Notes: generated from the letters alone by a model not told the origin. A stretch of 64,000 nucleotides of DNA from Levilactobacillus brevis ATCC 14869 = DSM 20054 (GCF_001433855.1 NZ_AZCP01000001.1:219722-283721), one strand, 5' to 3'; positions 1 to 8,276 are shown, numbered from the stretch's first letter. A program made the numbers and translations.

Positions 1-1656
1 TTAGCGGCAATCGGAACGGTGGCGGACTTAGTGCCATTGGTGGACGAGAATCGCGTGCTGGTTTATTTTGGCTTGCAACTACTTAAACAAGATGAGCGAC
101 CGGGCTTACTGGCCTTAATGCAAACGGCTGGAATTAAACCCGATGACTTGACGGAACAGTCTATCGGATTTGGGATCGCACCACGGCTGAATGCACTTGG
201 GCGGTTAGATGATGCCAGTCCGGCGGTGGAGTTATTGACAACCGTCGATGAAGCTAAGGCAGAAGAACTGGCCAAGATGACGGAGCAGAAGAATCGGCAA
301 CGCCAAGAGCTCGTCCAGTCGATTAGCACCGCGGCTTTACAACAAGCAGTGGATGCTGATCACCAGAACCGGGCCACGCTTGTCATTAGTGGTCATGATT
401 GGCATGAGGGCGTATTGGGAATTGTAGCCAGCAAAGTGGTTGAGGCAACGGGAAAACCGACCTTGGTTCTGAACATTCAAGCAGGTCGTGCCAAAGGGTC
501 TGGTCGAAGTGTGGAAGCCTTTAACTTATTTACGGCTTTAGATGGTCATAGAGACCTGATGACGGCCTTTGGTGGTCATCACATGGCCGTTGGCTTAACG
601 GTCCCTGAAGACCAATTGACAGCCTTAGCCGATGCGTTAGATGATGAGGCTCAAACGCAAGCGCTCGCTCAAAGTGGCCCTAGCGAACTGCCGGTAGCCG
701 CGACGTTACCGGTTGCGGCCGTTACGCCATCCTTATATCAGGAGTTGGCGCAGCTGGCACCGTTTGGGACGGATAATCTACAGCCGTTATTTGCTTTTGA
801 ATCGGCGACGGTTACTCAAGTTAAGGTGATTGGTAAAGACCATAGTCATTTGAAATTTCAGTTACAAGAAGGACAACACCAATTGAATGCCATTCAATTT
901 GGCGCGGCAAAGTACGTTGATGATCTTACCGCAGCACCAGATGATGCGGCTGTTTTGGGGACGATTGAGGATAATGTTTGGCAGGGTCGCCATTCATTGC
1001 AGGTAATGGTCAAAGACCTCAAAACGAGTGTGGCGCCCATTCAAGATCAACGAACAACGACGTTGCATGCCCAAATGTTTACGACAGTGGGTGTCTACGT
1101 TTTCTTTCACCGCAATATCTATCAACAATTGCGGTCACAACTGCCGGAGCAGGCCACGGCAATCCTAGTTGATGGGACGACGCAGGCACCAGTAACGGCT
1201 GAACAGCGGGTATTTATCGTTGATTGCCCGGATATGACAGTCGACTTAACGAACGTGCTACAGCAATTACGACCAACTCAGCTGACGGTTTATCTCTATA
1301 AGAAAGAAAGTCTTTCGCAATTAGGGATGCCAACTCGCGCCCAGTATGCTAAACTATTTAAGTTCGTTGCAACCCATCAACAAGTTGATGTGGGGCATCA
1401 ACTGGCCCAATTGGCGACCTTTTTACAAATACCGAAAACCCAGTTGGTATTCATGATTCAAGTGTTCTTCGAGTGTGGCTTTATCACAATCGCACATGGA
1501 ATGATGAACGGTGTGGCAAACCCGGCGCATAAAGAGTTAACGACGGCACCGAGTTACCAACTACGACAACAACAAATGCAAACGGAAGCAGAACTCTTGC
1601 AGTGTCCAACCGCGGCTTTGTTGCAACGTCTACATGCCCCATTTGAACAAAAATAA
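1..1656 (+). CDS. recJ: Single-stranded-DNA-specific exonuclease RecJ (3' part)
   Basis: RecJ is a 5'-3' single-strand exonuclease of recombination and repair. The reading frame is open from base 1, so the gene starts upstream and its N-terminal DHH catalytic motifs are not visible. About 551 residues are seen. The DHHA1 domain is present, with [15 protein letters not shown] near window residue 130, GSGRS near 160 and [10 protein letters not shown] near 185. An OB-fold-like segment and a long C-terminal extension of the Firmicutes RecJ type follow. It ends 17 bp before apt, matching the usual recJ-apt pair. The identification is firm; only the start is missing. Confidence 0.93.
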   Translation, partial: LAAIGTVADLVPLVDENRVLVYFGLQLLKQDERPGLLALMQTAGIKPDDLTEQSIGFGIAPRLNALGRLDDASPAVELLTTVDEAKAEELAKMTEQKNRQRQELVQSISTAALQQAVDADHQNRATLVISGHDWHEGVLGIVASKVVEATGKPTLVLNIQAGRAKGSGRSVEAFNLFTALDGHRDLMTAFGGHHMAVGLTVPEDQLTALADALDDEAQTQALAQSGPSELPVAATLPVAAVTPSLYQELAQLAPFGTDNLQPLFAFESATVTQVKVIGKDHSHLKFQLQEGQHQLNAIQFGAAKYVDDLTAAPDDAAVLGTIEDNVWQGRHSLQVMVKDLKTSVAPIQDQRTTTLHAQMFTTVGVYVFFHRNIYQQLRSQLPEQATAILVDGTTQAPVTAEQRVFIVDCPDMTVDLTNVLQQLRPTQLTVYLYKKESLSQLGMPTRAQYAKLFKFVATHQQVDVGHQLAQLATFLQIPKTQLVFMIQVFFECGFITIAHGMMNGVANPAHKELTTAPSYQLRQQQMQTEAELLQCPTAALLQRLHAPFEQK

Positions 1657-1673
1657 AGGAGCTACTCAATCTT

Positions 1674-2192
1674 ATGGCAACTGATTTTACGAAATACATT
1701 GCAAGTGTTCCAGACTATCCTGAAAAGGGGATTATGTTCCGTGACATTTCACCACTGATGGCAGATGGTCAAGCCTTCCATGCGGCAACTGATGAGATTG
1801 TCGCTTACGCTAAGGATAAGGGCGTTGAAATGGTGGTTGGTCCAGAAGCCCGCGGTTTTATTGTGGGCTGTCCAGTGGCTTATGAAATGGGAATTGGTTT
1901 TGCACCAGCTCGTAAGGAAGGTAAACTTCCACGGGAAACGGTGAAAGCCAGCTACGATCTAGAATACGGGCAATCAGCCCTATATTTGCACAAGGATGCG
2001 ATTAAGCCAGGACAAAAAGTCTTGGTCACAGATGACCTGTTGGCCACTGGTGGGACAATTGGCGCAACTATTCAACTAGTTGAAGACCTCGGTGGTATCG
2101 TGGTTGGAACGGCCTTTTTGATTGAATTACAAGATCTTCATGGTCGTGACAAGTTAAAGGGTTATGATATTTTTAGTTTAATGCAGTACTAA
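1674..2192 (+). CDS. apt: Adenine phosphoribosyltransferase
   Basis: Apt converts adenine and PRPP to AMP in purine salvage. The 172-residue protein has the normal family length. The PRPP-binding loop [13 protein letters not shown] is seen near residues 120-132, and an N-terminal [15 protein letters not shown] segment is typical of Apt. An AAAGGAG ribosome binding site lies 12 bp before the ATG. It probably shares a transcript with recJ and is followed by a strong bidirectional terminator. Confidence 0.96.
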   Translation: MATDFTKYIASVPDYPEKGIMFRDISPLMADGQAFHAATDEIVAYAKDKGVEMVVGPEARGFIVGCPVAYEMGIGFAPARKEGKLPRETVKASYDLEYGQSALYLHKDAIKPGQKVLVTDDLLATGGTIGATIQLVEDLGGIVVGTAFLIELQDLHGRDKLKGYDIFSLMQY

Positions 2193-2194
2193 GT

Positions 2195-2242
2195 AAAAAA
2201 GCGCCAATCAACTTCCGATTAGGAAAGCTGATTGGCGCTTTT
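2195..2242. terminator. Bidirectional terminator, apt / uspA
   Basis: A perfect 10-bp stem (2201-2210 with 2229-2238) has an A-run before it and a T-run after it. It lies between convergent apt and the universal stress gene and can serve both strands. Confidence 0.9.
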
Positions 2243-2255
2243 GATTAACTTGAAA

Positions 2256-2711
2256 TTATTGGTCGTCTTCTTCGGGAACGTCATTGACAACAAAGACATT
2301 CGGCTCGGCGTGCTGAACAATATAGTTAGTGGTTGAACCAATCACTAACCGGGAGAAGGCGTTAGTCCCGGACTTACCAACAACGATTAAATCAATACCT
2401 AAATCAGCATCGTTGGCAATCTCCGTAATAATTTGTTTAGGAGCACCCTCCTTGAGGATCATGTCAGCATGAACCCCAGCGTTGTCAGCAACCTGTTTTG
2501 CCTTTTCCATCAATTCACGACCGTTTTGCCGCATTGAGGTAACCACTTCGGGATAACCCGCGCCTAATCCGCGGGAGGTAAACTGCGCAATATCAATGAC
2601 GTGTAAGATCGTAATAGTTGCGTGCCAGTCCTTGGCAAGTGAAACGGCTGTGTTTAAGGCTTCAGCAGCATTGCTGGAACCATCTAACGGAACGAGTAGT
2701 CGATTATACAT
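2256..2711 (-). CDS. Universal stress protein, UspA family
   Basis: This is a 151-residue single-domain UspA protein. The ATP-binding pattern G-2X-G-9X-G-S is visible in the segment GKSGTNAFSRLVIGS near the C-terminus, which suggests the ATP-binding subgroup. The N-terminus YNRLLVPLDGSS is typical. The ATG at 2711 is chosen because AGGAGG lies 8 bp upstream; an upstream TTG is too close to that site. The CsbD-like stress gene lies directly upstream on the same strand with 37 bp between them, so the two may be co-expressed under stress. Its physiological target cannot be told from the sequence. Confidence 0.92.
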   Translation of the reverse strand: MYNRLLVPLDGSSNAAEALNTAVSLAKDWHATITILHVIDIAQFTSRGLGAGYPEVVTSMRQNGRELMEKAKQVADNAGVHADMILKEGAPKQIITEIANDADLGIDLIVVGKSGTNAFSRLVIGSTTNYIVQHAEPNVFVVNDVPEEDDQ

Positions 2712-2748
2712 GGTCAAGACCTCCTTGTGGAATTCGGTGGGGGATGAG

Positions 2749-2961
2749 CTATTTTTTGGCGTTATCTAAATGTTCTTTGGCACTATCGGCAGCACCCTTT
2801 AAAGACTCTTTAGCTTGGGCAAATTTGTCTTTGGCCTTACCGGTTAATTGGTCGGCTTTGCCTTCGGTTTCCTTTTGCTTATCACCTGTGACTTTACCTG
2901 TGACCTCTTTAGCTTTACCTTGTAATTTATCCTTTGCTGCGTCGCCTTTAGTTGAACTCAT
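2749..2961 (-). CDS. CsbD-like general stress protein
   Basis: This is a 70-residue, highly charged, Lys/Asp/Ala-rich protein with the repeating GKAKEVTGKVTGDKQKE-type pattern of the CsbD family, whose members are stress-induced in Bacilli. The biochemical role of the family is unknown. An AGGAGG site precedes the ATG. It is followed by the uspA-type gene on the same strand. Confidence 0.88.
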   Translation of the reverse strand: MSSTKGDAAKDKLQGKAKEVTGKVTGDKQKETEGKADQLTGKAKDKFAQAKESLKGAADSAKEHLDNAKK

Positions 2962-3302
2962 AGATATGACCTCCTCTTAATTTACTAATCGTTTGGATTA
3001 GCTTATGAGTGTATTATGACAAAATTAATTCGATGTTTCAAGAAATATGCATGGCGAATAATTAACGGTAAGCAGAATAGCAAAAAACCGAGTGGATAGG
3101 GCCACTCGGTTTCAAAGGAGACAGTCCGTTGAGGAGGACGGAACTGAAAAAATGGTTACGTTCATCAACGACTAGCAAGTACTTTACAAAGGGGATAATA
3201 CTGGCAAACTAATTCTAATAATTAGTTTGTAGTTATATTATGCGACAAGTAGTTTTGCGTCGCAATTAATATGCTCAGTGTTAGAATTTAAAAAGGAGAG
3301 GG
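2962..3302. other. Intergenic region with hairpins upstream of the 3303 gene
   Basis: These 341 bases hold no gene. They contain a terminator-like hairpin (3082-3113), a perfect 10-bp inverted repeat (3205-3214 with 3220-3229, 5-bp spacer), and a 6-bp inverted repeat (3241-3246 with 3259-3264). The last two lie 40-100 bp ahead of the 3303 gene and could be an operator or leader hairpins. A promoter was not assigned with confidence. Confidence 0.5.
3082..3113. terminator. Terminator-like hairpin
   Basis: A 9-bp stem (3087-3095 with 3102-3110) has an A-run on the left and three T's on the right. The longer A-run favours termination on the minus strand, but no minus-strand gene ends here. It may be a relic or part of a leader. 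Confidence 0.5.
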
Positions 3303-3701
3303 ATGATAATCGTGGACTTTATTGATTTAACGCCGATACAACTACGGCATACCCCATTAGGGACGCGTGGACAGCTACCGATATTGCATAATTGGCAGTT
3401 GGATTGGCACAAATTGGCGGCTTTGATTCAGGATAATCAGTCGGTGATGGCAGTCGTACAGGCGGGATTAGCCGAAGATTGGTTGAATACGCAAGGGACA
3501 ATCTGGGATGAACAGATTGGTTATTATCGTTACCCCAATGATAACCGTGAACCGGATGACACGGTCTTTTGGGCGGCTTCCACTTGGGCTACTCCGGCCA
3601 TATTGGTCACCTTTCACAATGAGCTAACGCAGGCCTTTGCGTGTTATTGTCAGGGGCGAGACCCTGACTTTCATTATCTTGGAAGCCGGGGAATAGATTA
3701 G
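3303..3701 (+). CDS. Hypothetical protein, 132 aa
   Basis: No family is recognised. The protein is soluble, Trp-rich and lacks a signal peptide or membrane segment. Notable stretches are EQIGYYRYPNDN and FWAASTWATP in the C-terminal half. AAAAGGAGAG lies just before the ATG at 3303; a GTG at 3312 is an alternative start with longer spacing. The stop codon overlaps the stop of the convergent lipid kinase gene by 3 bases, so the two genes share their 3' ends with no terminator between them. Expression is supported only by the good ribosome binding site. Confidence 0.6.
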   Translation: MIIVDFIDLTPIQLRHTPLGTRGQLPILHNWQLDWHKLAALIQDNQSVMAVVQAGLAEDWLNTQGTIWDEQIGYYRYPNDNREPDDTVFWAASTWATPAILVTFHNELTQAFACYCQGRDPDFHYLGSRGID

Positions 3702-4588
3702 TTCGGGGTCATGACTTGAATGAAATCGGAGCGAATAGCGACTTTGATTGGCAACTTAACACTAGGGTCACCATCAATACGCGTGTGAAGTGGACGATGA
3801 GATAAGTTTTCAATGGTAAGCGATGTACTTTTGAAATAACTAACACCGCGAGCATTCTTGAATTTTCCAGCAATGAATAACCGGCCGTAGTTCATGAGCT
3901 TACGGGGGGTAAAGCGGCGAAGGACGAAGGTGTGTAGTAAATCATCGTCAAAGCTGGCTTCTTGGTTAAAGGAAATAAAACCACCAACGGAATTAGTCGT
4001 GGTTATCAGGATAACTTGTGCCCGTTGGACGTGGGTCTGATCGTTAACAGTTAGCCGAAATTTGTAAGAGCGATTAGTAACTAATTGTTTAAATCCCTTA
4101 AATAGATAGATCATGGGTCCCCAACGCTTTTTCTCAGATTGCTTGACGTTTTGAGCGGTTTCGGCTAATTTACCGATGGTGAGACTGCTAACAATTGCTT
4201 GGCCAGTATCGGGGAGATAACCTAGGTCAACTGGTCGAGCGGTCCCTGTTAGGATGGTATCAATTGCGGCATCGGCTTCTAGCGGAAGACCTAAGGCTTT
4301 AGCAAAGTTATTGACGGTGCCACCGGGGATGATGCCCAAGGTAGTCCCGACGTTGGCTTTTAAAAGGGCCGTACAGGTGGTGTTTAGGGTGCCATCACCA
4401 CCAATGGTGACGAGACAATCATAGTCTTTGGCGCGTTTTTGAATAGCCTGGAGGGCTTCTTGACGTGATTGTGTGGCTAATAGATCGGCATCCCCATGGG
4501 CGGTAGCCTGGCGTTGAAAATGATGGGCAATTTTTTCGTTATCATTGTTACCCGCACTGCCATTGTAAATGACAAGATATTTGGACAT
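3698..4588 (-). CDS. Diacylglycerol/lipid kinase family protein (DagK/YegS type)
   Basis: This is a 296-residue lipid kinase of the DAGK catalytic superfamily, probably phosphorylating diacylglycerol or a related lipid at the membrane face. The nucleotide-binding motif TIGGDGTLN and the following GIIPGGTVNNFAKAL are clear. The N-terminus KYLVIYNGSAGN matches the family. The ATG at 4588 is chosen because AGGAG sits 8 bp upstream; a GTG nine bases earlier overlaps that site. The substrate cannot be fixed from the sequence; diacylglycerol recycling from lipoteichoic acid synthesis is a reasonable guess. Confidence 0.88.
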   Translation of the reverse strand: MSKYLVIYNGSAGNNDNEKIAHHFQRQATAHGDADLLATQSRQEALQAIQKRAKDYDCLVTIGGDGTLNTTCTALLKANVGTTLGIIPGGTVNNFAKALGLPLEADAAIDTILTGTARPVDLGYLPDTGQAIVSSLTIGKLAETAQNVKQSEKKRWGPMIYLFKGFKQLVTNRSYKFRLTVNDQTHVQRAQVILITTTNSVGGFISFNQEASFDDDLLHTFVLRRFTPRKLMNYGRLFIAGKFKNARGVSYFKSTSLTIENLSHRPLHTRIDGDPSVKLPIKVAIRSDFIQVMTPN

Positions 4589-4750
4589 GAGGTTCACTCC
4601 TTCCGTTCAATTGTGCTGGATAGATGAGTTAATTGTAGGGATTTTTGTGATAGTGGTCAATGAATATACATAATAGGTGAGCGAATGTATCGCTTTTAAG
4701 TAAGGCTTGTTATATAGTTTTTATAAGAAATACATATGCTTGTTATGGTT

Positions 4751-4781
4751 TTGACTTTTGATACCGCTACACTTGTATCAA
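4751..4781 (+). promoter_or_regulatory. Inverted repeat / possible operator upstream of the TIR-like gene
   Basis: TTGATAC (4758-4764) and GTATCAA (4775-4781) form a perfect 7-bp inverted repeat with a 10-bp spacer, 25 bp before the TIR-like start. A TTGACT (4751-4756) directly precedes it and could be a -35 box, but the -10 match is weak. The layout suits a dimeric regulator site over the promoter. The regulator is not identifiable here. Confidence 0.45.
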
Positions 4782-4806
4782 GTTAATTAAGAAGGGAGTT
4801 TGGATA

Positions 4807-5205
4807 ATGAGCGATTTGTTTATTAGCTACCAGTCGGCAGACCCGTTAGCCCAATCATTCCAGGTCCAACTCCATGAATGGGCTGCGCAAAATTGGGCGT
4901 TTCCAACAGTGAGCTTTCATGAACAGGTGCCACCAGTCAAATTTCAGGGACGAGGGGCAGCAGCAATTCGGCGGCAGCTACGACGTGAGATTCGACAGAC
5001 CCATCAATTACTAATTGTGGTTAGTCGTGAAACTTGGCAATCGGAATGGACGGACTGGGAGATTGCGACGGCTCGTCAGGAAGATAAGCGCTTATTAGCG
5101 GCAAGGATGGATAGCACTAACATTTCTCCGCTGGGGTTAGTGGATGCCCAAGCGGTGTGGATTGATCCGTTTGATCCGGCCGTCTTGATTCAGGGAGGAA
5201 TTTAA
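4807..5205 (+). CDS. TIR-like domain protein (ThsB/DUF1863 type), orphan
   Basis: This 132-residue protein consists of one TIR-like domain. It has the N-terminal strand DLFISYQSAD, a central IRRQLRREIRQTHQLLIVVS segment, and the diagnostic TWQSEWTDWEIATA motif with Glu85 at the position of the conserved Glu of ThsB/DUF1863 domains. Relatives in Thoeris anti-phage systems make a cyclic ADP-ribose-type signal that triggers a partner effector; that function is inferred, not shown. No ThsA-like or other effector gene lies nearby. AAGGGAG precedes the ATG. It sits beside a tRNA gene, a common insertion neighbourhood. The fold is fairly sure, the role open. Confidence 0.75.
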   Translation: MSDLFISYQSADPLAQSFQVQLHEWAAQNWAFPTVSFHEQVPPVKFQGRGAAAIRRQLRREIRQTHQLLIVVSRETWQSEWTDWEIATARQEDKRLLAARMDSTNISPLGLVDAQAVWIDPFDPAVLIQGGI

Positions 5206-5214
5206 AATCTAGGC

Positions 5215-5242
5215 TTGCATTTATGGTCATTATTGGTAAAAT
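5215..5242 (+). promoter_or_regulatory. Promoter of tRNA-Ser
   Basis: TTGCAT (5215-5220) and TAAAAT (5237-5242), 16 bp apart, lie 17 bp upstream of the tRNA 5' end. Confidence 0.6.
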
Positions 5243-5258
5243 ATACTAGTAGTGACTT

Positions 5259-5345
5259 GGAGAGTTGGCAGAGTGGTAATGCACCGGACTCGAAATCCGG
5301 CGAACCGGCTAATACCGGCGCGCAGGTTCAAATCCTGTACTCTCC
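5259..5345 (+). tRNA. tRNA-Ser (CGA anticodon)
   Basis: This is a class II tRNA with a perfect 7-bp acceptor stem (GGAGAGT with ACTCTCC). The anticodon loop is CTCGAAA (5289-5295), giving anticodon CGA for UCG codons. A long variable arm with a CCGG/CCGG stem follows, then a T-arm with loop TTCAAAT. No CCA is encoded. The base after the acceptor stem is T, whereas bacterial tRNA-Ser normally has G73. An oligo-T run follows at once. Confidence 0.93.
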
Positions 5346-5371
5346 TTTTTAAACCGCGTAAGAAGTATAAT

Positions 5372-5421
5372 AAAAAATAGGAATCCCGTTAAATCAAAGT
5401 TTAGCGAGGTTCCTATTTTTT
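5372..5421. terminator. Terminator downstream of tRNA-Ser
   Basis: A perfect 12-bp stem of an A-run plus TAGGAA (5372-5383) pairs with TTCCTA plus a T-run (5410-5421). Confidence 0.85.
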
Positions 5422-5731
5422 ATAACTCGTTAAAAAGTAGGAGAAAATATATGAATTGAGAACGTTTTTAGAACACTCTTACTTGGTCACTTAATAGCTC
5501 CTAAAAATTATCCATTAGCGGTAATAAATGGATACACGAGATAATAATCGTTCAGAAGATTACTGTTCTTTAACGTAGCCTACATCCTACACTCATCAGA
5601 TATGAACGACATTGTTGCATCGTCAAGGACTGATTATTGCAAATGTTATATCCAATATCTGAGAAATCATTGACAACAAAATCTATTTTAGGTATGTTTT
5701 AAATAGTAAATCTGTATACAGGGAGATAAGG
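5422..5731. other. Intergenic region upstream of the secreted protein gene
   Basis: About 310 AT-rich bases with no convincing coding frame. Apart from the promoter at 5670-5698, nothing is recognised. Confidence 0.6.
5670..5698 (+). promoter_or_regulatory. Sigma-A-type promoter of the 5732 gene
   Basis: TTGACA (5670-5675) and TATGTT (5693-5698) are separated by 17 bp. A GGGAG site follows just before the start codon at 5732. Confidence 0.7.
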
Positions 5732-6169
5732 ATGAATAAGATTACGAAGACTATTGTGTTGGTTTTAACAACTGCTCTGGCATTTTGCATGGTGACGGGT
5801 TATGTTGCTGAGGCCAGTAGTACGGTTCCTAAGTCACTTAGGCATGAGTGGTATCAGCCGCTAAAAAACGTTAAGGATCCAATGTTCATAAAATTAAAGA
5901 GCCATGCGATGGACTCTGGTAGCAAAGCCTTTCATCACAAAATTTCTGGGAAAGATTTACAAGTTATTAAGAAATCCAAGGGATGGTATCAGATCGGTTA
6001 TACAGGGAACAATAACCCTACTTACAAAGTAACTAGGCGGAAGGTTTCTGGAAAGAAACGAACAGTTCTGCTAAAGAAAAATAGTAGCCACTCTCATTAT
6101 GCAGATGTCTTTCTCATTGGTAAGAAAACCAAAATGAATTTAGGGGAGTCGTCAGTATATCTTGGTTAA
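5732..6169 (+). CDS. Secreted hypothetical protein, probably frameshifted at its 3' end
   Basis: The 145-residue frame starts with a clear signal peptide: MNKITKTIVL, a hydrophobic core to about residue 25, and a VAEASS cleavage-type site. The mature part is basic (Lys/Ser/His-rich), like many small lactobacillar exoproteins of unknown function. The frame ends after VYLG. Immediately beyond, the +1 frame stays open to 6236 and encodes a tail with LVKQYGYIWKWKK, similar in composition to the mature part, so one indel between about 6143 and 6165 probably truncated the gene. No function is assigned. Confidence 0.6.
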   Translation: MNKITKTIVLVLTTALAFCMVTGYVAEASSTVPKSLRHEWYQPLKNVKDPMFIKLKSHAMDSGSKAFHHKISGKDLQVIKKSKGWYQIGYTGNNNPTYKVTRRKVSGKKRTVLLKKNSSHSHYADVFLIGKKTKMNLGESSVYLG

Positions 6170-6320
6170 GCAGTACGGCTATATTTGGAAATGGAAGAAA
6201 GCAAAGTCTAATTTGAGTGTCAGGCTAGTCAATTAAATGTTCGAAACACACTGGAAATAGGTATTCAGGCAAGCAGCATCACCAAACCGCATTGTTTCAA
6301 CCCAGTATCACTAAATCCAG

Positions 6321-6368
6321 ATAACTAAAACCGGTCGCCAGCATCAACTAGCGACCGGTTTTAGTTAT
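6321..6368. terminator. Long bidirectional terminator
   Basis: A perfect 18-bp stem (6321-6338 with 6351-6368) separates the secreted protein gene and the convergent 68-residue gene. The stop codon of the latter (6365-6367) lies inside the stem. Confidence 0.88.
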
Positions 6369-6571
6369 TTAACGGGTGTTGCGTATAAGATATTGGTTGG
6401 ATTAATAACAACTGCCGTCCCATTCCAAGTAGTCCCTAACACAACGTCGGTTCGTTCAGCCGCCACACTTCGTAACGTCAAATGCTTCTCAGTATTGGCG
6501 AGGTAAACCGCAATCTTATCATTTTCTGTTGCTAATCGATAAAGCTCAGTTACCAGTGGATCTTTTTCCAT
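6365..6571 (-). CDS. Hypothetical protein, 68 aa
   Basis: A small soluble protein (N-terminus MEKDPLVTELYRLATENDK) with no recognised family. The C-terminal half (TDVVLGTTWNGTAVVINPT) looks like a compact beta segment. GGAGG lies 8-9 bp before the ATG. It has its own terminator overlap and lies downstream of ndk on the same strand, separated from it by the ndk terminator. It is probably real but of unknown role. Confidence 0.65.
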   Translation of the reverse strand: MEKDPLVTELYRLATENDKIAVYLANTEKHLTLRSVAAERTDVVLGTTWNGTAVVINPTNILYATPVK

Positions 6572-6616
6572 TATATCAGGCCTCCATTTTTAATAAGTAT
6601 ACACTTTTGGCATATT

Positions 6617-6640
6617 AAAAAACGGCCAAAGATGGCCGTC
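6617..6640 (-). terminator. Terminator of ndk
   Basis: ACGGCCA (6622-6628) pairs with TGGCCGT (6633-6639). On the minus strand the stem is followed by a T-run, immediately after the ndk stop. Confidence 0.88.
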
Positions 6641-6651
6641 GATATTTGAGT

Positions 6652-7116
6652 TTATTTTTTAGAAGGAGAGGCTTGTTGGTGCGCTTCCACTGCTAACTCA
6701 GGGAACCAGATTGCAATTTCGTGGTGCGCGTTTTCGCGACTGTCTGACGTATGCACGATATTTCTTAAAATACCATCAGGATAGGCATGAGCAAAGTCAC
6801 CCCGAATCGTGCCTGGCTGGGCATCATTCGGCCGAGTTTTTCCAGCCAGATTATGCACAGTTTTGACCACATCAGTTCCTGTTACAATGATAGCAACCAG
6901 GGGACCTTCTTGCATATATGTCTGAATTTCATGAAAATAAGGCTTTTCAACTTGCTCACGGTAATGACGTTTGAGTTGATCAGTTGTTGCTGTGACCACC
7001 TTTAATGCCGTTATTTGATAGCGCTTACTTTCTAACCGTGAAATAATCTGACCGATATGACCTTCAGCGACACCATCTGGTTTTACCAAGACTAACGTTT
7101 TTTCTGAATTTGCCAT
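6652..7116 (-). CDS. ndk: Nucleoside-diphosphate kinase
   Basis: Ndk balances nucleoside triphosphates by phosphotransfer through a catalytic His. The 154-residue protein has the usual length. KTLVLVKPDGV at the N-terminus, TRPNDAQPGTIRGDFA in the middle and RNIVHTSDSRENAHHEI with the catalytic His in N-x-x-H-x-SDS are all present. The ATG at 7116 is supported by AAGGAGG about 8 bp upstream; in-frame codons further upstream would place the start before that site. Ndk is not universal in lactobacilli, so its presence is of some interest. Confidence 0.95.
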   Translation of the reverse strand: MANSEKTLVLVKPDGVAEGHIGQIISRLESKRYQITALKVVTATTDQLKRHYREQVEKPYFHEIQTYMQEGPLVAIIVTGTDVVKTVHNLAGKTRPNDAQPGTIRGDFAHAYPDGILRNIVHTSDSRENAHHEIAIWFPELAVEAHQQASPSKK

Positions 7117-7224
7117 AATGACGACCTCCTTGTAATTGGGCAAGTGTTGATTCATTGCTCATGGTATAACAAGTTGCTATCTTGAATTGTAGGAGATTCT
7201 GTGATGAACGTCAACTAGATCATT

Positions 7225-7251
7225 AAAAAAGCGCTCGGAAAAACCAAGCGC
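7225..7251 (-). terminator. Terminator of the PspC-domain gene
   Basis: GCGCTCGG (7231-7238) pairs with CCAAGCGC (7244-7251) with one mismatch. The A-run at 7225-7230 is a T-run on the minus strand. Confidence 0.8.
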
Positions 7252-7258
7252 TTCAAGA

Positions 7259-7441
7259 TTAAGCCGGGTCGCCCATTACCATCCACAAGATTAAATAAGC
7301 GATAACTGCTGGAAATGGGGTTAACGCTAAAATAACAAACAGGACGCGAGTAGCGGTTACATTCCAATTGAATTCGGCTGCCAATCCGCCAAGGACACCG
7401 GCGAATACACGATCCGTTGCTGAACGATGAATTTTTTTCAT
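7259..7441 (-). CDS. PspC-domain small membrane protein
   Basis: A 60-residue protein with the PspC signature: basic N-terminus KKIHRSATDRVFAGVLGGLA, then a hydrophobic segment rich in V/L/I ending LILWMVMGDPA. PspC domains act in envelope stress sensing, including the phage shock response in enterobacteria and LiaR-controlled genes in Firmicutes; the role here is inferred from family only. AGGAGG precedes the ATG. It lies 12 bp downstream of the histidine phosphatase gene on the same strand and is probably co-transcribed with it. Confidence 0.88.
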   Translation of the reverse strand: MKKIHRSATDRVFAGVLGGLAAEFNWNVTATRVLFVILALTPFPAVIAYLILWMVMGDPA

Positions 7442-7453
7442 GTAGCTTACCTC

Positions 7454-8116
7454 CTAAGATTGAAAATCAATTTTATTGAAGAAGTCAACGTGAATATTAT
7501 CGTCGGTAATTTCTAATTTGGTGATGCTACCGTTAATTGTTGCAACACCTTCGTCTAGTTCTGGTGCGTATCGATCAATGATTGAGCGAATGGTCATACC
7601 ATGGGAGACAACCAAAACTTGGTCACCATCTTTTGAATTAGCCCGTAGCTTATCGAACCCACGATCTAATCGTTGCCAAAACATCTCATTGCTCTCAGCT
7701 TCACCGTATAGGTCAGCTTGGTGAATTAAGTCCCGTGCTTTTTCTAAGCCATAAGTTCCCAGCACAGCGGATTCAGAAGTTAACTGTACCTGAGCACCCA
7801 CGAACTGCCACATCTGGTTTAGATCATTACCTTCAAAATACCCATGACACTGCTCCCGAAATTCAGGGTACTGGTAAGAGACGATATTCATATTTTCTGG
7901 ATTTTGTTGTAGGGCGATATGTGCAGTTTCAATTGCACGACCTGAATCGCTACTATAGGCTGCAGCAAAGGGGATGTTTTTTAGCTGCTCACCGGCCCGC
8001 TTGGCATCAGCCCGTCCCTTCTCAGTTAATGGGGAATCAATCCAACCTTGGACCTTATTATAATGATTCAACATGGTTTGCCCGTGGCGGACAAAGTATG
8101 CTGTAATTTTCTTCAT
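7454..8116 (-). CDS. Histidine phosphatase (phosphoglycerate mutase-like) family protein
   Basis: A 220-residue member of the histidine phosphatase superfamily. The phosphohistidine motif YFVRHGQTMLN is at the N-terminus, followed by AYSSDSGRAIETA and the second catalytic His in VLVVSHGMTI. These are shared by cofactor-dependent phosphoglycerate mutases and by many phosphatases. The sequence lacks the full glycolytic GpmA pattern, so a broad-range phosphatase is more likely. AAGGAG is present 9 bp before the ATG. Confidence 0.88.
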   Translation of the reverse strand: MKKITAYFVRHGQTMLNHYNKVQGWIDSPLTEKGRADAKRAGEQLKNIPFAAAYSSDSGRAIETAHIALQQNPENMNIVSYQYPEFREQCHGYFEGNDLNQMWQFVGAQVQLTSESAVLGTYGLEKARDLIHQADLYGEAESNEMFWQRLDRGFDKLRANSKDGDQVLVVSHGMTIRSIIDRYAPELDEGVATINGSITKLEITDDNIHVDFFNKIDFQS

Positions 8117-8276
8117 GACGTGGCACTCCTTTATAAACGACGTAAGTGGTTACACCTTTAGTATAGCAATGCTGATAAGCTAACGCGACCATTTTGTCGC
8201 GGAGATTTAACCCGCAAGTATTTTTTTCTGCGAGAAGTGGGTAAACATGCTATTGTATGGGAAGGAGGCGAGGGTC

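Noticed and set aside
2618-2980. 120-codon plus-strand frame opposite uspA and csbD
   Set aside because: It is antisense to two well-supported genes, lacks a ribosome binding site and has shadow-like composition.
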